Shown piece after piece: positions 35,084 to 44,800 of a DNA stretch of 64,000 nt (the stretch's first letter is position 1; every line of letters begins with the position of its first letter). The DNA is taken from NCBI GenBank assembly GCA_963774895.1, contig CAVZGN010000001.1, positions 496,001 to 560,000 of the forward strand, given 5' to 3'. The notes below the pieces were generated by a model. The model was given only the letters and a program-made list of their open reading frames with translations. It ran no database searches and had not been told where the DNA came from. The position numbers were made by a program, and so were the translations under genes. Source of the DNA: REEB76 sp963774895. GTDB lineage: Bacteria; Pseudomonadota; Gammaproteobacteria; Natronospirales; REEB76.

Positions 35084-35971
35084 TTAGTCTGCGGGTCTGA
35101 CCAGAAGACTTTTGGCCATTTGACCATGCAGGTATCCTATGCCGCGCGCCAGGTGCAGCAAGCCGATCAGCAATAGGATGCCGATAACGATTAACAATGG
35201 CATGGCTATCCACGAAACCGTGACTGGGCCGTTAAGGTAGATGAAATCACCCCATATGTACGACAGTGGTGACAGGATCAGTGCCAGTGAAACTGCCAGC
35301 CAGCTTATGACCAATGTAAAATATATGATCCCGAGCGGAAGCCGCAGTACCATATATAAGAGTGTGGACCAAGTGCGTCCATCCGAGAGCAAATCCTTGA
35401 TATGTGTAAACAGTGGGACAGAGCCACCTGGATGCGGCGGGCGGCGTGGCATGCGCACACCCAATAAGGTCTCGACAATGCGGCCTTCCACCAAAGACAG
35501 CAAGCGCACGCTGCCGAGAAATAACAGGAAGAATGGAATTCCGATGATCAGCGGCAGCAGTCCGAACGAGAGTGCTGTACCTGCCACCACCCAGACGAAA
35601 TAGAAAATTCCGGTGAACAGCGCCAGCAGCATATAGAACAAGCTGGTGTAGGCACGTGGATCCGCCAGCACCCCGAAGAATCTACCCAATAGGGAAGAGC
35701 GTTTTTTCGGCCGCGGCGTGCGCAATGCCGCCTGCACCTTGACCTCGGTGGCGCGGTAAGCATCGGCCACCTCGTCAGGCGCGCCGTAGGTGGTGGCGAT
35801 AGCGGCCAGAATCTGTTCTTCGGTTTTTTCCGGATGCTGGTGCAATTCACCGCGCAGGTATTCTTCGGCGTCGTACAAGGCATCCTGGATAAGCGCCGGA
35901 TCGGCGCCCGCCAGTTGTTCGCGCAATTGGTCCAGGTATTCCTGAATGCTGCGGGGCACAGGTTTATTCAT
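35084..35971 (-). CDS. HAAS/sensor-domain membrane protein
   Basis: The N-terminal 70 residues (VPRSIQEYLDQLREQLAGADPALIQDALYDAEEYL) form a HAAS-type cytosolic domain. Four to six hydrophobic helices follow, with two halves that resemble each other (RAYTSLFYMLLALFTGIFYFVWVV and RTWSTLLYMVLRLPLGIIYFTLVI), typical of the so-called sensor domain. Proteins like this are commonly encoded with a PadR regulator, and the start here overlaps the PadR stop by 8 nt. The role in signalling is inferred from that pairing. Confidence 0.82.
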   Translation of the reverse strand: MNKPVPRSIQEYLDQLREQLAGADPALIQDALYDAEEYLRGELHQHPEKTEEQILAAIATTYGAPDEVADAYRATEVKVQAALRTPRPKKRSSLLGRFFGVLADPRAYTSLFYMLLALFTGIFYFVWVVAGTALSFGLLPLIIGIPFFLLFLGSVRLLSLVEGRIVETLLGVRMPRRPPHPGGSVPLFTHIKDLLSDGRTWSTLLYMVLRLPLGIIYFTLVISWLAVSLALILSPLSYIWGDFIYLNGPVTVSWIAMPLLIVIGILLLIGLLHLARGIGYLHGQMAKSLLVRPAD

Positions 35972-36332
35972 GGCGATTGTCCCTCATAATGGCGTCCACA
36001 AAATCCCGGGTGCTGGCCCAGGCGTTTTTCCATTGATTGAGCACCGTGCGGCCGGCCTGGGTGATGGTGTAATAGCGCCTCGGCGGCCCGGAGACCGAGG
36101 GCTCCACATAACTGTCCAGCAGCCCGGCCGCGGACAAGGAACGCAGGACCGGGTAAAGGGTGCCCTGTTTCATGACGGTGTTTTCCTGGTTATCGCGTTC
36201 GAGTTGTTTGGCGATCTGATAGCCGTAGAGCGGTTCACGGGCCTCGGCAAGGGTGGCCAACAGCACCAAGGCCACAATGCCAGCATTGAGTTCCTTCTGG
36301 AACTTGCGTAAATGACCATCTTCCTCGCCCAT
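35964..36332 (-). CDS. PadR-family transcriptional regulator
   Basis: A 122-residue winged-helix repressor. The PadR signature is clear: LYGYQIAKQLE, then MKQGTLYPVLRSLSAAGLLDSYV, then RRYYTITQAGR. The C-terminal helix for dimerisation is short, giving the small PadR class. It is encoded upstream of the HAAS/sensor gene, with an 8-nt overlap, and probably regulates its own operon. Confidence 0.92.
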   Translation of the reverse strand: MGEEDGHLRKFQKELNAGIVALVLLATLAEAREPLYGYQIAKQLERDNQENTVMKQGTLYPVLRSLSAAGLLDSYVEPSVSGPPRRYYTITQAGRTVLNQWKNAWASTRDFVDAIMRDNRHE

Positions 36333-36430
36333 ACCGCCTTTTCTTAGGTGTGCTGTACTATTAGATAATGTATATTATTAACTTAACAATAGTCAAGCAT
36401 TACTATGCTGATTATCGGAATTCAGGGGAA

Positions 36431-36790
36431 TCAATGATCGGGCCAGCCGTAGCGCCGTATGTCGATCCGGCCTTTCAAATCGAAGTGCACACCTTCGGCC
36501 AGCAGCCGCAGGCGTTGGTTGCCGGCGCCGCTGCCGTGTTTGCGTTCGCTGACCTCGCCTTTGTGGTTGATGACCCGCTGCCAAGGCACCTGGCTGCCTT
36601 CAGGCAGGGCTGCCATGGCGTACCCCACCTGGCGGGCGCTACACCCAACCACCAGCCGAGCGATACGTCCGTATGTGCTTACCCTGCCACGGGGAATGCG
36701 GCGCACCTTGGCATAGATGCGCGCGTACAGGGAATTTGCTTTGCTATCGGGCTTTGGGCCGTTCGCTACACAGAATGTAATCCTGGCCAT
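36431..36790 (-). CDS. Alkyltransferase-like protein (ATL)
   Basis: An MGMT-fold protein that binds O6-alkylguanine and recruits nucleotide excision repair but cannot remove the group. The family PCHRV active site is replaced: PWQRVINHKGEVSERKHG has Trp where the acceptor Cys would be. The helix-turn-helix (IPRGRVSTYGRIARLVVGCSARQVGYAM) is intact. The start is uncertain, since the frame is open to 36844 and the gene overlaps the lipoprotein gene; 36790 gives a compact 119-residue form. Confidence 0.82.
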   Translation of the reverse strand: MARITFCVANGPKPDSKANSLYARIYAKVRRIPRGRVSTYGRIARLVVGCSARQVGYAMAALPEGSQVPWQRVINHKGEVSERKHGSGAGNQRLRLLAEGVHFDLKGRIDIRRYGWPDH

Positions 36791-37112
36791 CTTCGCTGAC
36801 GTATCGGCATTGGTAATTATCTGGATCCAGGGGGCGATAGACATCCCGGTAAGGGTAAGGAGGTGGCGCCGAGAGGTTCTGGTAATAGGTCGTGTGCATC
36901 TGCTGCAGGCTCTCCCAATATTTGTGCTGGCGCTGGTCGTCGATATCCAGGCGGCAGGTGATATAGCGGGGATCCGGGTAACGCCAGCCCTGGGATTGGC
37001 ATTCCTGGTCGTCCTGGACCGCCAGTTTTAGGGTGTGCGCATGCTCGTCACCGGCCAGGTGGGCGCAGCCCACAAGCATCATGACGACCATAACCAGGCC
37101 TTTGGATTTCAT
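36744..37112 (-). CDS. Small lipoprotein of unknown function
   Basis: A 122-residue protein with a lipobox (VVMMLVGC, Cys16). Three more cysteines (QECQSQGW, ITCRLD, YQCRYV) plus the end (LCSERPK) suggest disulfides in the periplasm. The central part is rich in tyrosine, proline and aspartate (PPPYPYRDVYRPLDPDNYQ). I cannot assign a family. The stop overlaps the ATL gene start region. Confidence 0.75.
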   Translation of the reverse strand: MKSKGLVMVVMMLVGCAHLAGDEHAHTLKLAVQDDQECQSQGWRYPDPRYITCRLDIDDQRQHKYWESLQQMHTTYYQNLSAPPPYPYRDVYRPLDPDNYQCRYVSEDGQDYILCSERPKAR

Positions 37113-37283
37113 GGCGTGAGATTAACCCGGTTGCGGTGCGTTGACCATGCCCAATACAGAAACATCCGAAACTAATTGGCTTTGTCAGCAATGAGTCGGG
37201 TAACCCAGGAACCACCGGGGTACTATATAGTTTCGTGTGCCGTCACGGATCAGCAGACATAAATACAGGAAACGGAGTCACCC

Positions 37284-37853
37284 ATGACCATCATCAAACC
37301 GATGCGAACGGCGTTTTTCATACTGGCGACAGCCTTGTTGTTGGCCGCCTGCGCCGGCAAACCGGAAAGCGATATGGGCATCGAGGGTGCTCCTGATTGG
37401 GTGAACCAGGGCAGCCAGGCCCTCAAGGATGATGACAACCGCTATATTTATGGCATCGGTTCCGCGCCCGCCATGAATGATCTTTCTTTGCAGACGTCCA
37501 CTGCGGACAATCGTGCCCGCGCAGAAGTGGCGCGGGTATTGTCCACATTCATGCATGTGGTATCCCAGGATTACGGCGCCTCCACCGGCATGGGGCAGGA
37601 CATTCAAAACGAACAATCCGTATCACGGCAAATCGAAAGCATCACCGACCAGATCGTCGGTGGCGCGCAGATCGCCGCGCACTGGCGGGATCCTAAAACC
37701 GGCACCATCTGGACGCTCGTGAAACTGGATATGAACAATGTCAAAGCCATGGTGGTGAGTTCCGCTGCCATGAATGCCGGTTTCAAGAGTTACTTCTCCG
37801 GACATGCAGATAACGTGTTCGACAGCATGACTACTGGCGGCGGCAATGAGTAA
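37284..37853 (+). CDS. LPP20-family lipoprotein
   Basis: A 189-residue lipoprotein (lipobox LLLAAC, Cys22). The body has the LPP20 layout: a segment like PDWVNQGSQALKDDDNRYIYGIGSAP, then a helix-rich part with RARAEVARVLSTF and a beta strand ending in TIWTLVKLDMN. It is paralogous to the larger protein at 37993 in arrangement. LPP20 proteins are outer-membrane lipoproteins; their role is little known outside Helicobacter. Confidence 0.8.
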   Translation: MTIIKPMRTAFFILATALLLAACAGKPESDMGIEGAPDWVNQGSQALKDDDNRYIYGIGSAPAMNDLSLQTSTADNRARAEVARVLSTFMHVVSQDYGASTGMGQDIQNEQSVSRQIESITDQIVGGAQIAAHWRDPKTGTIWTLVKLDMNNVKAMVVSSAAMNAGFKSYFSGHADNVFDSMTTGGGNE

Positions 37854-37992
37854 CGTCATGTGTAAAATCTCAGCGACCGTTTTGTTGGCGGCTTAATGAA
37901 AACGTAGGCATTTGATAACATCGTGATCCAACCCCGATAGATGACATTTGCCAACCGACATTGGATATCGTTCTGAACGAGGGGAAACCATC

Positions 37993-39018
37993 GTGAAGAC
38001 ACTTAATCAGTCAATGCTGCTTATCCTGCTTGTGGGTGTGTTCACGGCCTGCAGTCAGGGAACCAGACCCAATGCACAACCCGGCTGGATTCTGGGACAG
38101 GACGCCAAATACCCGTCATCCAGTTATCTTCTGGGTCGTGGCCAAGGCGAGAACCTGGCCATCGCCAAGGATCGCGCACGCGCTGATCTCGCCAAGAATT
38201 TTTCGGTGAATGTGAGCGAGCAGCTTGAAGATATTTCCACCTACACCCAGAGTACAGCAGGTCCGGCAAATAACAGCCAGGATGTGAGCCGCAGCCTCAG
38301 CACCCGCACCGGTGAGATGCTGCGCGGTGTGGAGATCGGCGAGACCTGGCAGGATCCGGTGACCCAGGTATATTATGCATTGGCGGTGTTGTCGCGCCTG
38401 AAGGTGGACGCCGCGCTGCGGCAGCAGATCAGCGATCTGGATGCCAGCACCAGGTCCTATCTGAATCAGTCACAGGCGAGCAATGACCTGTTCGTGAAAA
38501 TCTCCAATGCCACGCGTACCGTCGATGCCCAGACTACCCGCACCGGCCTGCAACAGGAGTTGCAAGTCGTGGATATCACCGGCCGGGGTATGCCGCCCGT
38601 ATGGCCGCTGGGCCAGCTGCAGGCTGATCGCAGCGCATTGCTGGCGCGTCTGAAAATTTCCGTTGCCGCCACCGGTCAGGATGCGGCAGCGGTGCGGCCG
38701 ATACTCGCCGGCGCGCTTGCGAATGCAGGCCTTACGGTAGCCGCAGGCGGGGATTACACCATGACGGCGAATCTCAACTATGCGAACACGGCGTTGCGCG
38801 GCAACGGCTGGTACTGGATCACCGGCACGTTGCAGGTGACGCTGGAGTCCAATAACGGCGAACAGGCGCACGGCGTGCATCGCTGGGAGGTGAAAGTCTC
38901 CGCCACCGATCCGCAGCTGGTGCATCAACGCCTCATGGATCAGATCGCTCTGGATCTGAACACCGACATCCAGGCGACCATCCTGAGCTTTGCCGATGGT
39001 AACGCCGCCATACAGTGA
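37993..39018 (+). CDS. LPP20-family lipoprotein, larger form
   Basis: The GTG at 37993 has GAGGGG upstream and gives a lipobox (VGVFTAC). The first half has the LPP20 pattern (PGWILGQDAKYPSSSYLLGRGQG, then NLAIAKDRARADLAKNF). A second domain of about 150 residues (LARLKISVAATGQDAAAVRPILAGALANAG) resembles a periplasmic beta-alpha unit for envelope assembly. Together with the gene at 37284, it forms a two-gene lipoprotein locus, 139 bp apart. Confidence 0.78.
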   Translation: MKTLNQSMLLILLVGVFTACSQGTRPNAQPGWILGQDAKYPSSSYLLGRGQGENLAIAKDRARADLAKNFSVNVSEQLEDISTYTQSTAGPANNSQDVSRSLSTRTGEMLRGVEIGETWQDPVTQVYYALAVLSRLKVDAALRQQISDLDASTRSYLNQSQASNDLFVKISNATRTVDAQTTRTGLQQELQVVDITGRGMPPVWPLGQLQADRSALLARLKISVAATGQDAAAVRPILAGALANAGLTVAAGGDYTMTANLNYANTALRGNGWYWITGTLQVTLESNNGEQAHGVHRWEVKVSATDPQLVHQRLMDQIALDLNTDIQATILSFADGNAAIQ

Positions 39019-39041
39019 TATGGCTAGTTTGTAGCGTTAAT

Positions 39042-39068
39042 GACCCGGCTGAATGCCGGGTCGTTTTC
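39042..39068 (+). terminator. Rho-independent terminator after the LPP20 pair
   Basis: A GACCCGGC / GCCGGGTC stem of 8 bp with a 5-nt loop is followed by GTTTTC. It lies 24 bp after the lipoprotein stop and ends the transcript. Confidence 0.8.
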
Positions 39069-39138
39069 ATCTAGTCCCGGTAATGTATACGTTTATGCAT
39101 GTGCGGCCCGCTGTCGTTAGCATGGATGAACAAAGCGA

Positions 39139-41001
39139 TCAATGCATGATCACAGCAATCTCGTTAGCTGACAACGTATTTGTGGTGCTGTCAAACCCGC
39201 CTATCGAATAGAAACCGGTGACCGTGCCGCCAGCGTTTATCCGACTGGTGAGATCGGTTACAAATCCAGCGAAGCTCACGTGTACCTGCACGCTGCCATT
39301 CTGGAGGATCGCATAGCCCCCCAAGGATTTCCCGAGGATAGCGGGTGAGGCCGGCAGGGCTGACAGGGCAACTATCACACCGCCGCGACGCAATAGATCG
39401 GTCGACGGATTACTGGACAGATTTACCACCAGCCCAGTGGTCGCATCGACGCTGCTGAAGGCCTGAGTGCTTCCGGGCGTAGCCCAGTTGGCGCGTACCA
39501 GGGCATTGGCGTTCGCAAAGTCCGCGACACTGGTGGCGGAAAAATCCGGCGGGGCGGAACCGAAGGGTGTCACGAAGCCATAGCTGACCAGCGGGTCATT
39601 GGCAGCGAAGCTGCTGTCCGACAAGCCATTGAGGGCGATGTCATAGTCGGCAGGATTGCTGTTGGTGCCGGTGAAATCAAACAGATTTATGGGCCGGTCT
39701 TCGAAGCCTTGCACGTTCACCAGCATGCCGGTACCGGACCCATCAAGCCCATTGAAAGTCGCATCCACGCGAGTGTATTCCATACCCACCCATCCGCTGG
39801 TGGCGTCCAGGTCCACTGGATTTGTACTGGTGACGGTGCCGAACACCAGCACTCGCTGGCCTACCGAGATATCGGCGACTGTGAATGTACCGGTGGGTTG
39901 GCCTTCTTCACGCACCTTAGTGTTGGGGCCGACTGTGACCGATACATCATCGGCGAAGCTGACGCTTTGACTGCTGCGGATAAGGGTGGCGCCACGAACC
40001 GTAATGCTGTCGCCGTTGACGCTGGTCACCACGCCCTGGGCCGCGTCCAGGGCGCCGCCCGGCACGCTGGAACCCGCATCCACTTCCGTGGCCACATACT
40101 GATTGGTCGTGAAGTTATAGCTGCCCAATGCCACAGTCGCGGTAGTGGGTCCCGCGGTTTCCAGGGCCGTCAATCCGGCACTGCCCATGTAACCTTGCTG
40201 ATTGATTTCATAAACAGTGTTGCTGGTGGTGTAGATAGTCATGCGTCCATAAGGATTGCTGCCGCTGGCGGCTGTCCAGAAAGGCGCGATACCGATGGTA
40301 TAGCTTGAGTCGCCTATGTCCACGCTGGCTAACGGTCCGCGCAGGCGGATCATGTTATCGATGTTCGGATTGACCTCGGCATCCAGGAAGGGTTGCACCG
40401 TTACGGTATCGTTGTTGAGGTCCACCTGATTCGAGGCAACCAGGTTGAAGTCCACATCCAGCAGGCGCGGGACGCCCGGTGCCACATGCAATGCGCCACT
40501 GTTGGTATCCAGATCGATGGTGAGGGTGAGATTCCCGGTGATGGGATTGCCATTCTGGTCTACCGGCGTTACCTGCACCGCGTTGCCATTCGCGTCCTGC
40601 ACTTGAATATCAGCGCTGCTGTAATCCAGGGTTATGCTGCCGCTGACGTAGTTTCCCGGCGGCATCGATACTCCGGTAAGGAATTCGGTGAGGTTGCTAT
40701 ACTGGGCGAAATCCACGCGGGTGCTCTGGGGCACCATCTGCACCGTAACCCCGTCTGCACGGGTCAGGGACAAAGCAGTGACATTGACGGTATAGGTGAG
40801 GAAATCACCTGGGGCATCGGTCACAGCCACATAAACGCATCCCTGTGCATCCTGCGGCGTGGGGTTGGCACAATTGGTGGTGGTCGTAGAACCGGGAGTT
40901 GAACTGCTGTCGCTACCACCTGCGCAGCCCGCAAGGGCCAAACACATACACAGGCTGATCAGGAGCAGTATTTTCCCAAACCAAGAACCTAAGGTGTTCA
41001 T
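39139..41001 (-). CDS. Lipoprotein with DUF4382 and DUF5666-like repeats
   Basis: A 620-residue exported lipoprotein (lipobox LALAGC). Residues about 50-170 form a DUF4382 domain (GCVYVAVTDAPGDFLTYTVNVTALSLTRADG). The rest is a run of beta-rich units (GVVTSVNGDSITVRGATL, DISVGQRVLVFG) of the DUF5666 type. It is likely displayed on the outer membrane. Function unknown. It stands alone, convergent with the LPP20 pair and divergent from the GGDEF-EAL gene. Confidence 0.82.
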   Translation of the reverse strand: MNTLGSWFGKILLLISLCMCLALAGCAGGSDSSSTPGSTTTTNCANPTPQDAQGCVYVAVTDAPGDFLTYTVNVTALSLTRADGVTVQMVPQSTRVDFAQYSNLTEFLTGVSMPPGNYVSGSITLDYSSADIQVQDANGNAVQVTPVDQNGNPITGNLTLTIDLDTNSGALHVAPGVPRLLDVDFNLVASNQVDLNNDTVTVQPFLDAEVNPNIDNMIRLRGPLASVDIGDSSYTIGIAPFWTAASGSNPYGRMTIYTTSNTVYEINQQGYMGSAGLTALETAGPTTATVALGSYNFTTNQYVATEVDAGSSVPGGALDAAQGVVTSVNGDSITVRGATLIRSSQSVSFADDVSVTVGPNTKVREEGQPTGTFTVADISVGQRVLVFGTVTSTNPVDLDATSGWVGMEYTRVDATFNGLDGSGTGMLVNVQGFEDRPINLFDFTGTNSNPADYDIALNGLSDSSFAANDPLVSYGFVTPFGSAPPDFSATSVADFANANALVRANWATPGSTQAFSSVDATTGLVVNLSSNPSTDLLRRGGVIVALSALPASPAILGKSLGGYAILQNGSVQVHVSFAGFVTDLTSRINAGGTVTGFYSIGGFDSTTNTLSANEIAVIMH

Positions 41002-41294
41002 TGTGCTGACCCCGAGATTGAAGTATTGGGAGTAGTAACGGTCATTAAGCCGGCAGGTTTACTCGGGAATAGCGATATCGGCGCGTATTTTTAATAATGT
41101 TATCCCGGGCCTGTGACCTGCCAGCCTTGGCAGATACTGGAGAGCAGTCCGATTCATGGCGGGCCTGTTACAAATTGATTAAAGTAGGCTGCCATGGGGT
41201 AAATCTGGATCATTACCCCGCGACAAGAAGTTTGCGGTTTATGCCACCTCACCTGTTTGGCGCCAACTCGGGTGTTGAGTAAAGCGGAGAACAC

Positions 41295-43829
41295 GTGCCA
41301 ATTACTACCGCCATTGTTCCGGAGATCGGCGACAGCCAGTTTGAGCAGCAGGTCAAAGCGGATCAGACCAATCTACTGTTTCACTGGGGACGCTGGCTGG
41401 ATGTATCCGCAGTCATCGCAGCTGTGGTTTTATCCTTGTTGTTCTGGGACGGTGTGAACCACGATGTCCTGAAAATCTGGACCGCTTACGTCATCGTAAT
41501 CTGCGTCATCCGGTTTGCCGTTAGCTGGATCTTCGAACGTTCCACCATCCAAGTGGAGAAGCACCGGATCTGGGAATCAGTCTATTTACTCGGGACTTTG
41601 TTGCTTGGGGTCGCATGGGGTGTGGCCGGGGGGCTGGTTTTCCATTCCGACTCCATCATGTATGAAGCGTTCATCGCATTGCTGTTGTCGACCATGGTAG
41701 CCATCGCAGTGCCTTTGTTTGCCGCGAATCTCCTGCACTACTTCGCGTTTCTTGTCATCACGCTGGTCCCATTGACATTGCGCATGCTCTATCAATTTAC
41801 CAATAGCAGCCTGGTTATCGCCGGCGTATGTATTGTTGCAGGCATGCTGCTGGCGCTGACTGCCTATCGAACTCATGCACAGCTGCTCAAGGGGTTGCGA
41901 CTGCGTTATTCCTACGCGGGGGCCATGGAAGAGCTCACCAGCCATGTATCGGAACGCACGCGTGTCGAGACGCAACTGCGCCAGGGTGATGAACGCATGC
42001 GCCGCCAGAGTGATTCCCTGCTGGATCTGGCGCGTGAGTCCAGCATCGCCGCAGGCGATATCAGCGGAGCGCTGCGTGCTATCACAGAAAAAGCCGCCAA
42101 GGCCATGCGTTGCCGGCGCATTAGCGTGTGGTTTTTGGATGACACAGCCACGATGCTGCGTTGCATGCACGTGCTCACGGATGATAAACACGATAACGCA
42201 CCGCGTTACAGGTTTGAGGAAAAGCAATGCAAGGCGCTCTTTGAGGCCATGCGTCAGACGCGCACCTATGCCATCAGCGATGTGAACAGCGATGCACGCG
42301 TCGCGGATATCATGCAAACATATCTGCAGCCGAATCACATCACTGCCTTACTGGGCGCGCCCTTCCGGCAGGGCGTGCGCGTGCGCGGCATCATCCTGCA
42401 TGAATACACTGACGGCGAACGCGAATGGACGCGTGATGAAGCCAGTTTCGCCAGTTCGCTTGCGGACTTCGTGGCGCTGGCTATCACTGCCTATGATCGG
42501 CACACGGCTGAAAATAAATTGCGCGAGCTGGCCAATTATGACCGGCTCACCGGTTTGCCGAACCGTTCGCTGTTTATGGATCGGCTGGCGCAGGTACTTT
42601 CCAAAGCTCGTCGCAGCAAACAACGGGTCGCATTGCTGTTCATCGATGTGGACCGCTTCAAAGGTATCAATGATTCTCTGGGCCACCAGGCAGGTGATCT
42701 GGTATTGCGGACAATCGGCAAGCGCCTGAGCAATTCATTGCGCTCCCCGGACTCGGTCGCGCGGCTGGGCGGTGATGAGTTCACCGTCATTCTTGATGAA
42801 TGCGAGAGCCTGGAAGCTATCACTAGTGTCTGCGATCGTCTCCTGGAAACCGTGTTGGAACCCATCCTGCTGGGGCAGACCGAAGCCACATTGAGTTGCA
42901 GTATCGGTATCAGTCTGTTTCCGACCGATGGCAAGGATGTGGAGTCGTTATTGCAGAATGCCGATAGCGCCATGTACAAGGCCAAAGATCATGGCCGCAA
43001 CAATTATCAGTTCTTTACCGAGGATATGCATGCCAAGGCCATGCTGCACCTGTCACGCGAAAATTCGCTGCGCAAGGCCCTGCAACGCAAGGAGATGGTG
43101 CTGCATTACCAGCCGCAGTTTGATGTGCGCAACGGTGGGGTGATCGGCGTGGAAGCGCTGGTTCGCTGGCAGGACCCGGAATGGGGGATGATCTGGCCGG
43201 CTGAATTTATCCCGTTGGCGGAAGAGACCGGTCTGATCGTCCCGCTCGGCCAATGGGTGCTGAAGGAAGCTTGCATACAGGCCAAGCATTGGTATGAGGC
43301 CATGGGCGGCCGGCCCTTCCATATAGCCGTCAATCTGTCGGTGCGGCAATTCGCCTCCGAAGGCCTGTTGAGTTTTGTGCAGGAAGCCTTGAAGGAATCC
43401 GGCCTCAAACCGGATGTGTTGCAACTTGAAATTACCGAAAGCACGGTGATGCGGGACATCGATGCCAACGTCAAACTTCTGAAAAAGCTCAAGGACCTGG
43501 GCGTGCGCATCGGCCTGGACGATTTCGGCACCGGCCATTCTTCGCTCATTTATCTGAAGCGCCTGCCGGTGGATGTTCTCAAGATAGACCGGGCATTCGT
43601 GGAGGAAATCGCCAGCAGCAATGCCGATACCGCCATCGCCCATTCCATCATCGCATTGGCGGAAGGCCTCAAGCTGGAGGTGATCGCCGAAGGTGTGGAG
43701 ACAGTACAGCAGATGGAGCGGCTCAAGCAGGAGGGCTGCTACAAGATGCAGGGCTACCTGTTCAGCGCCGCCCTGGACCAGGAGCAATGCGACCGGTTGT
43801 TGCGCGGCCAGCCGGATTTCGAGATCTGA
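41295..43829 (+). CDS. Membrane GAF-GGDEF-EAL cyclic-di-GMP protein
   Basis: The 844-residue protein has six or seven N-terminal helices (about residues 35-195), a short coiled region, a GAF domain (about 240-400), GGDEF (RLGGDEF, 492-496) and EAL (GVEALVRW, 620-622). The GGDEF has an inhibitory I-site (RSPD, five residues before). The EAL motifs for metal and catalysis are present (NLSVRQF, ELEITES, DDFGTGHSS, AEGVE). It could thus make or break c-di-GMP. A GTG start follows GGAG. GAF and membrane parts suggest sensing of a small ligand. Confidence 0.93.
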   Translation: MPITTAIVPEIGDSQFEQQVKADQTNLLFHWGRWLDVSAVIAAVVLSLLFWDGVNHDVLKIWTAYVIVICVIRFAVSWIFERSTIQVEKHRIWESVYLLGTLLLGVAWGVAGGLVFHSDSIMYEAFIALLLSTMVAIAVPLFAANLLHYFAFLVITLVPLTLRMLYQFTNSSLVIAGVCIVAGMLLALTAYRTHAQLLKGLRLRYSYAGAMEELTSHVSERTRVETQLRQGDERMRRQSDSLLDLARESSIAAGDISGALRAITEKAAKAMRCRRISVWFLDDTATMLRCMHVLTDDKHDNAPRYRFEEKQCKALFEAMRQTRTYAISDVNSDARVADIMQTYLQPNHITALLGAPFRQGVRVRGIILHEYTDGEREWTRDEASFASSLADFVALAITAYDRHTAENKLRELANYDRLTGLPNRSLFMDRLAQVLSKARRSKQRVALLFIDVDRFKGINDSLGHQAGDLVLRTIGKRLSNSLRSPDSVARLGGDEFTVILDECESLEAITSVCDRLLETVLEPILLGQTEATLSCSIGISLFPTDGKDVESLLQNADSAMYKAKDHGRNNYQFFTEDMHAKAMLHLSRENSLRKALQRKEMVLHYQPQFDVRNGGVIGVEALVRWQDPEWGMIWPAEFIPLAEETGLIVPLGQWVLKEACIQAKHWYEAMGGRPFHIAVNLSVRQFASEGLLSFVQEALKESGLKPDVLQLEITESTVMRDIDANVKLLKKLKDLGVRIGLDDFGTGHSSLIYLKRLPVDVLKIDRAFVEEIASSNADTAIAHSIIALAEGLKLEVIAEGVETVQQMERLKQEGCYKMQGYLFSAALDQEQCDRLLRGQPDFEI

Positions 43830-43851
43830 TGCCGATCTCCACTATCTTAGC

Positions 43852-44688
43852 CTAGAAATCGAAACGCATAGACAGATCCACCGCCTGTACATGCTTGGTG
43901 AGTGCGCCCACTGAGATATAGTCCACTCCAGTCTCTGCCACCGCGCGCAACCGCACCAGATCGATGCCGCCAGAGGCTTCCAGTTTGGCGCGTCCGGCGT
44001 TGATACGTACGGCCTCGCGCAATCCATCCAGGTCGAAATTGTCCAGCAACAGGATGTCGGCACCCGCTGACAATGCTGCTTGCAGCTGCCGCAGGTTCTC
44101 CACCTCTATCTCCACTGCCATTTTGATGTTTTGACGCCGGGCGGCGGTGATCGCGGCACTGATCCCACCAGCGGCCATGATGTGATTCCCTTTGATGAGG
44201 ATGCCGTCATACAGTCCCAAGCGGTGATTACGAGCGCCGCCGCAGCGCACTGCGTATTTCTGCGCGCTGCGCAATCCCGGCAGGGTCTTGCGGGTGTCGA
44301 GAATGACTGCGCGTGTGCCTTTGATGGCGTCCACGTAAGTGCGGGTGCGGGTGGCGGTGCCGGACAGAGTTTGCAGAAAGTTGAGAGCGGTGCGTTCACC
44401 GCTCAGCAAGCCGCGTGCCGGACCTTCAAGCCGGCATAATACCTGGTTGGCAGTGACCGCCTCGCCATCCTTAACGCGCCACTCGATATGAATGCGTTCA
44501 TCCAGTTGTCGAAAGACTTCATCGAACCAGGGGCTGCCGCACACTATCGCCGGCTCACGTGAGATTACCTGACTGCGCGCCTCTGAGCCGGCATCGATCA
44601 GGCTGGCAGTGAGATCGCCGCTACCGATATCCTCTGCGAGCGCACGCTGAACAGTCGTCTGGAGATCTTTGGGTAGCGTGACTGGCAC
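43852..44688 (-). CDS. nadC: Nicotinate-nucleotide pyrophosphorylase NadC
   Basis: Quinolinate phosphoribosyltransferase of NAD synthesis. Family motifs appear in order: ALAEDIGSGDLTASLI near the start, ERTALNFLQTLSGTATRT, AVILDTRKTLPGLRSAQKYAVRCGG (in pieces), KGNHIMAAGGISAAI, and the end segment ILLLDNFDLDGLREAV then LEASGGIDL. The normal 278 residues. Its stop is 22 bp from the convergent GGDEF-EAL gene. Confidence 0.96.
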   Translation of the reverse strand: MPVTLPKDLQTTVQRALAEDIGSGDLTASLIDAGSEARSQVISREPAIVCGSPWFDEVFRQLDERIHIEWRVKDGEAVTANQVLCRLEGPARGLLSGERTALNFLQTLSGTATRTRTYVDAIKGTRAVILDTRKTLPGLRSAQKYAVRCGGARNHRLGLYDGILIKGNHIMAAGGISAAITAARRQNIKMAVEIEVENLRQLQAALSAGADILLLDNFDLDGLREAVRINAGRAKLEASGGIDLVRLRAVAETGVDYISVGALTKHVQAVDLSMRFDF

Positions 44689-44748
44689 TGTTCATAGTCC
44701 GGCAGGCAGGGCAGGCCATTATAGCGGCATGCCTGCCGGCAGATGGGC

Positions 44749-44779
44749 AAAAAAAGCCCGGCCTGTGCCGGGCTTTTAC
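44749..44779. terminator. Bidirectional terminator between nadC and the PuuD-like gene
   Basis: A GCCCGGC / GCCGGGC 7-bp stem with a CTGT loop is flanked by seven A residues on the left and TTTT on the right. It ends the minus-strand PuuD-like transcript 22 bp after its stop. Confidence 0.88.
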
Positions 44780-44800
44780 TCGGTCCCGAGTAGAGTGCTT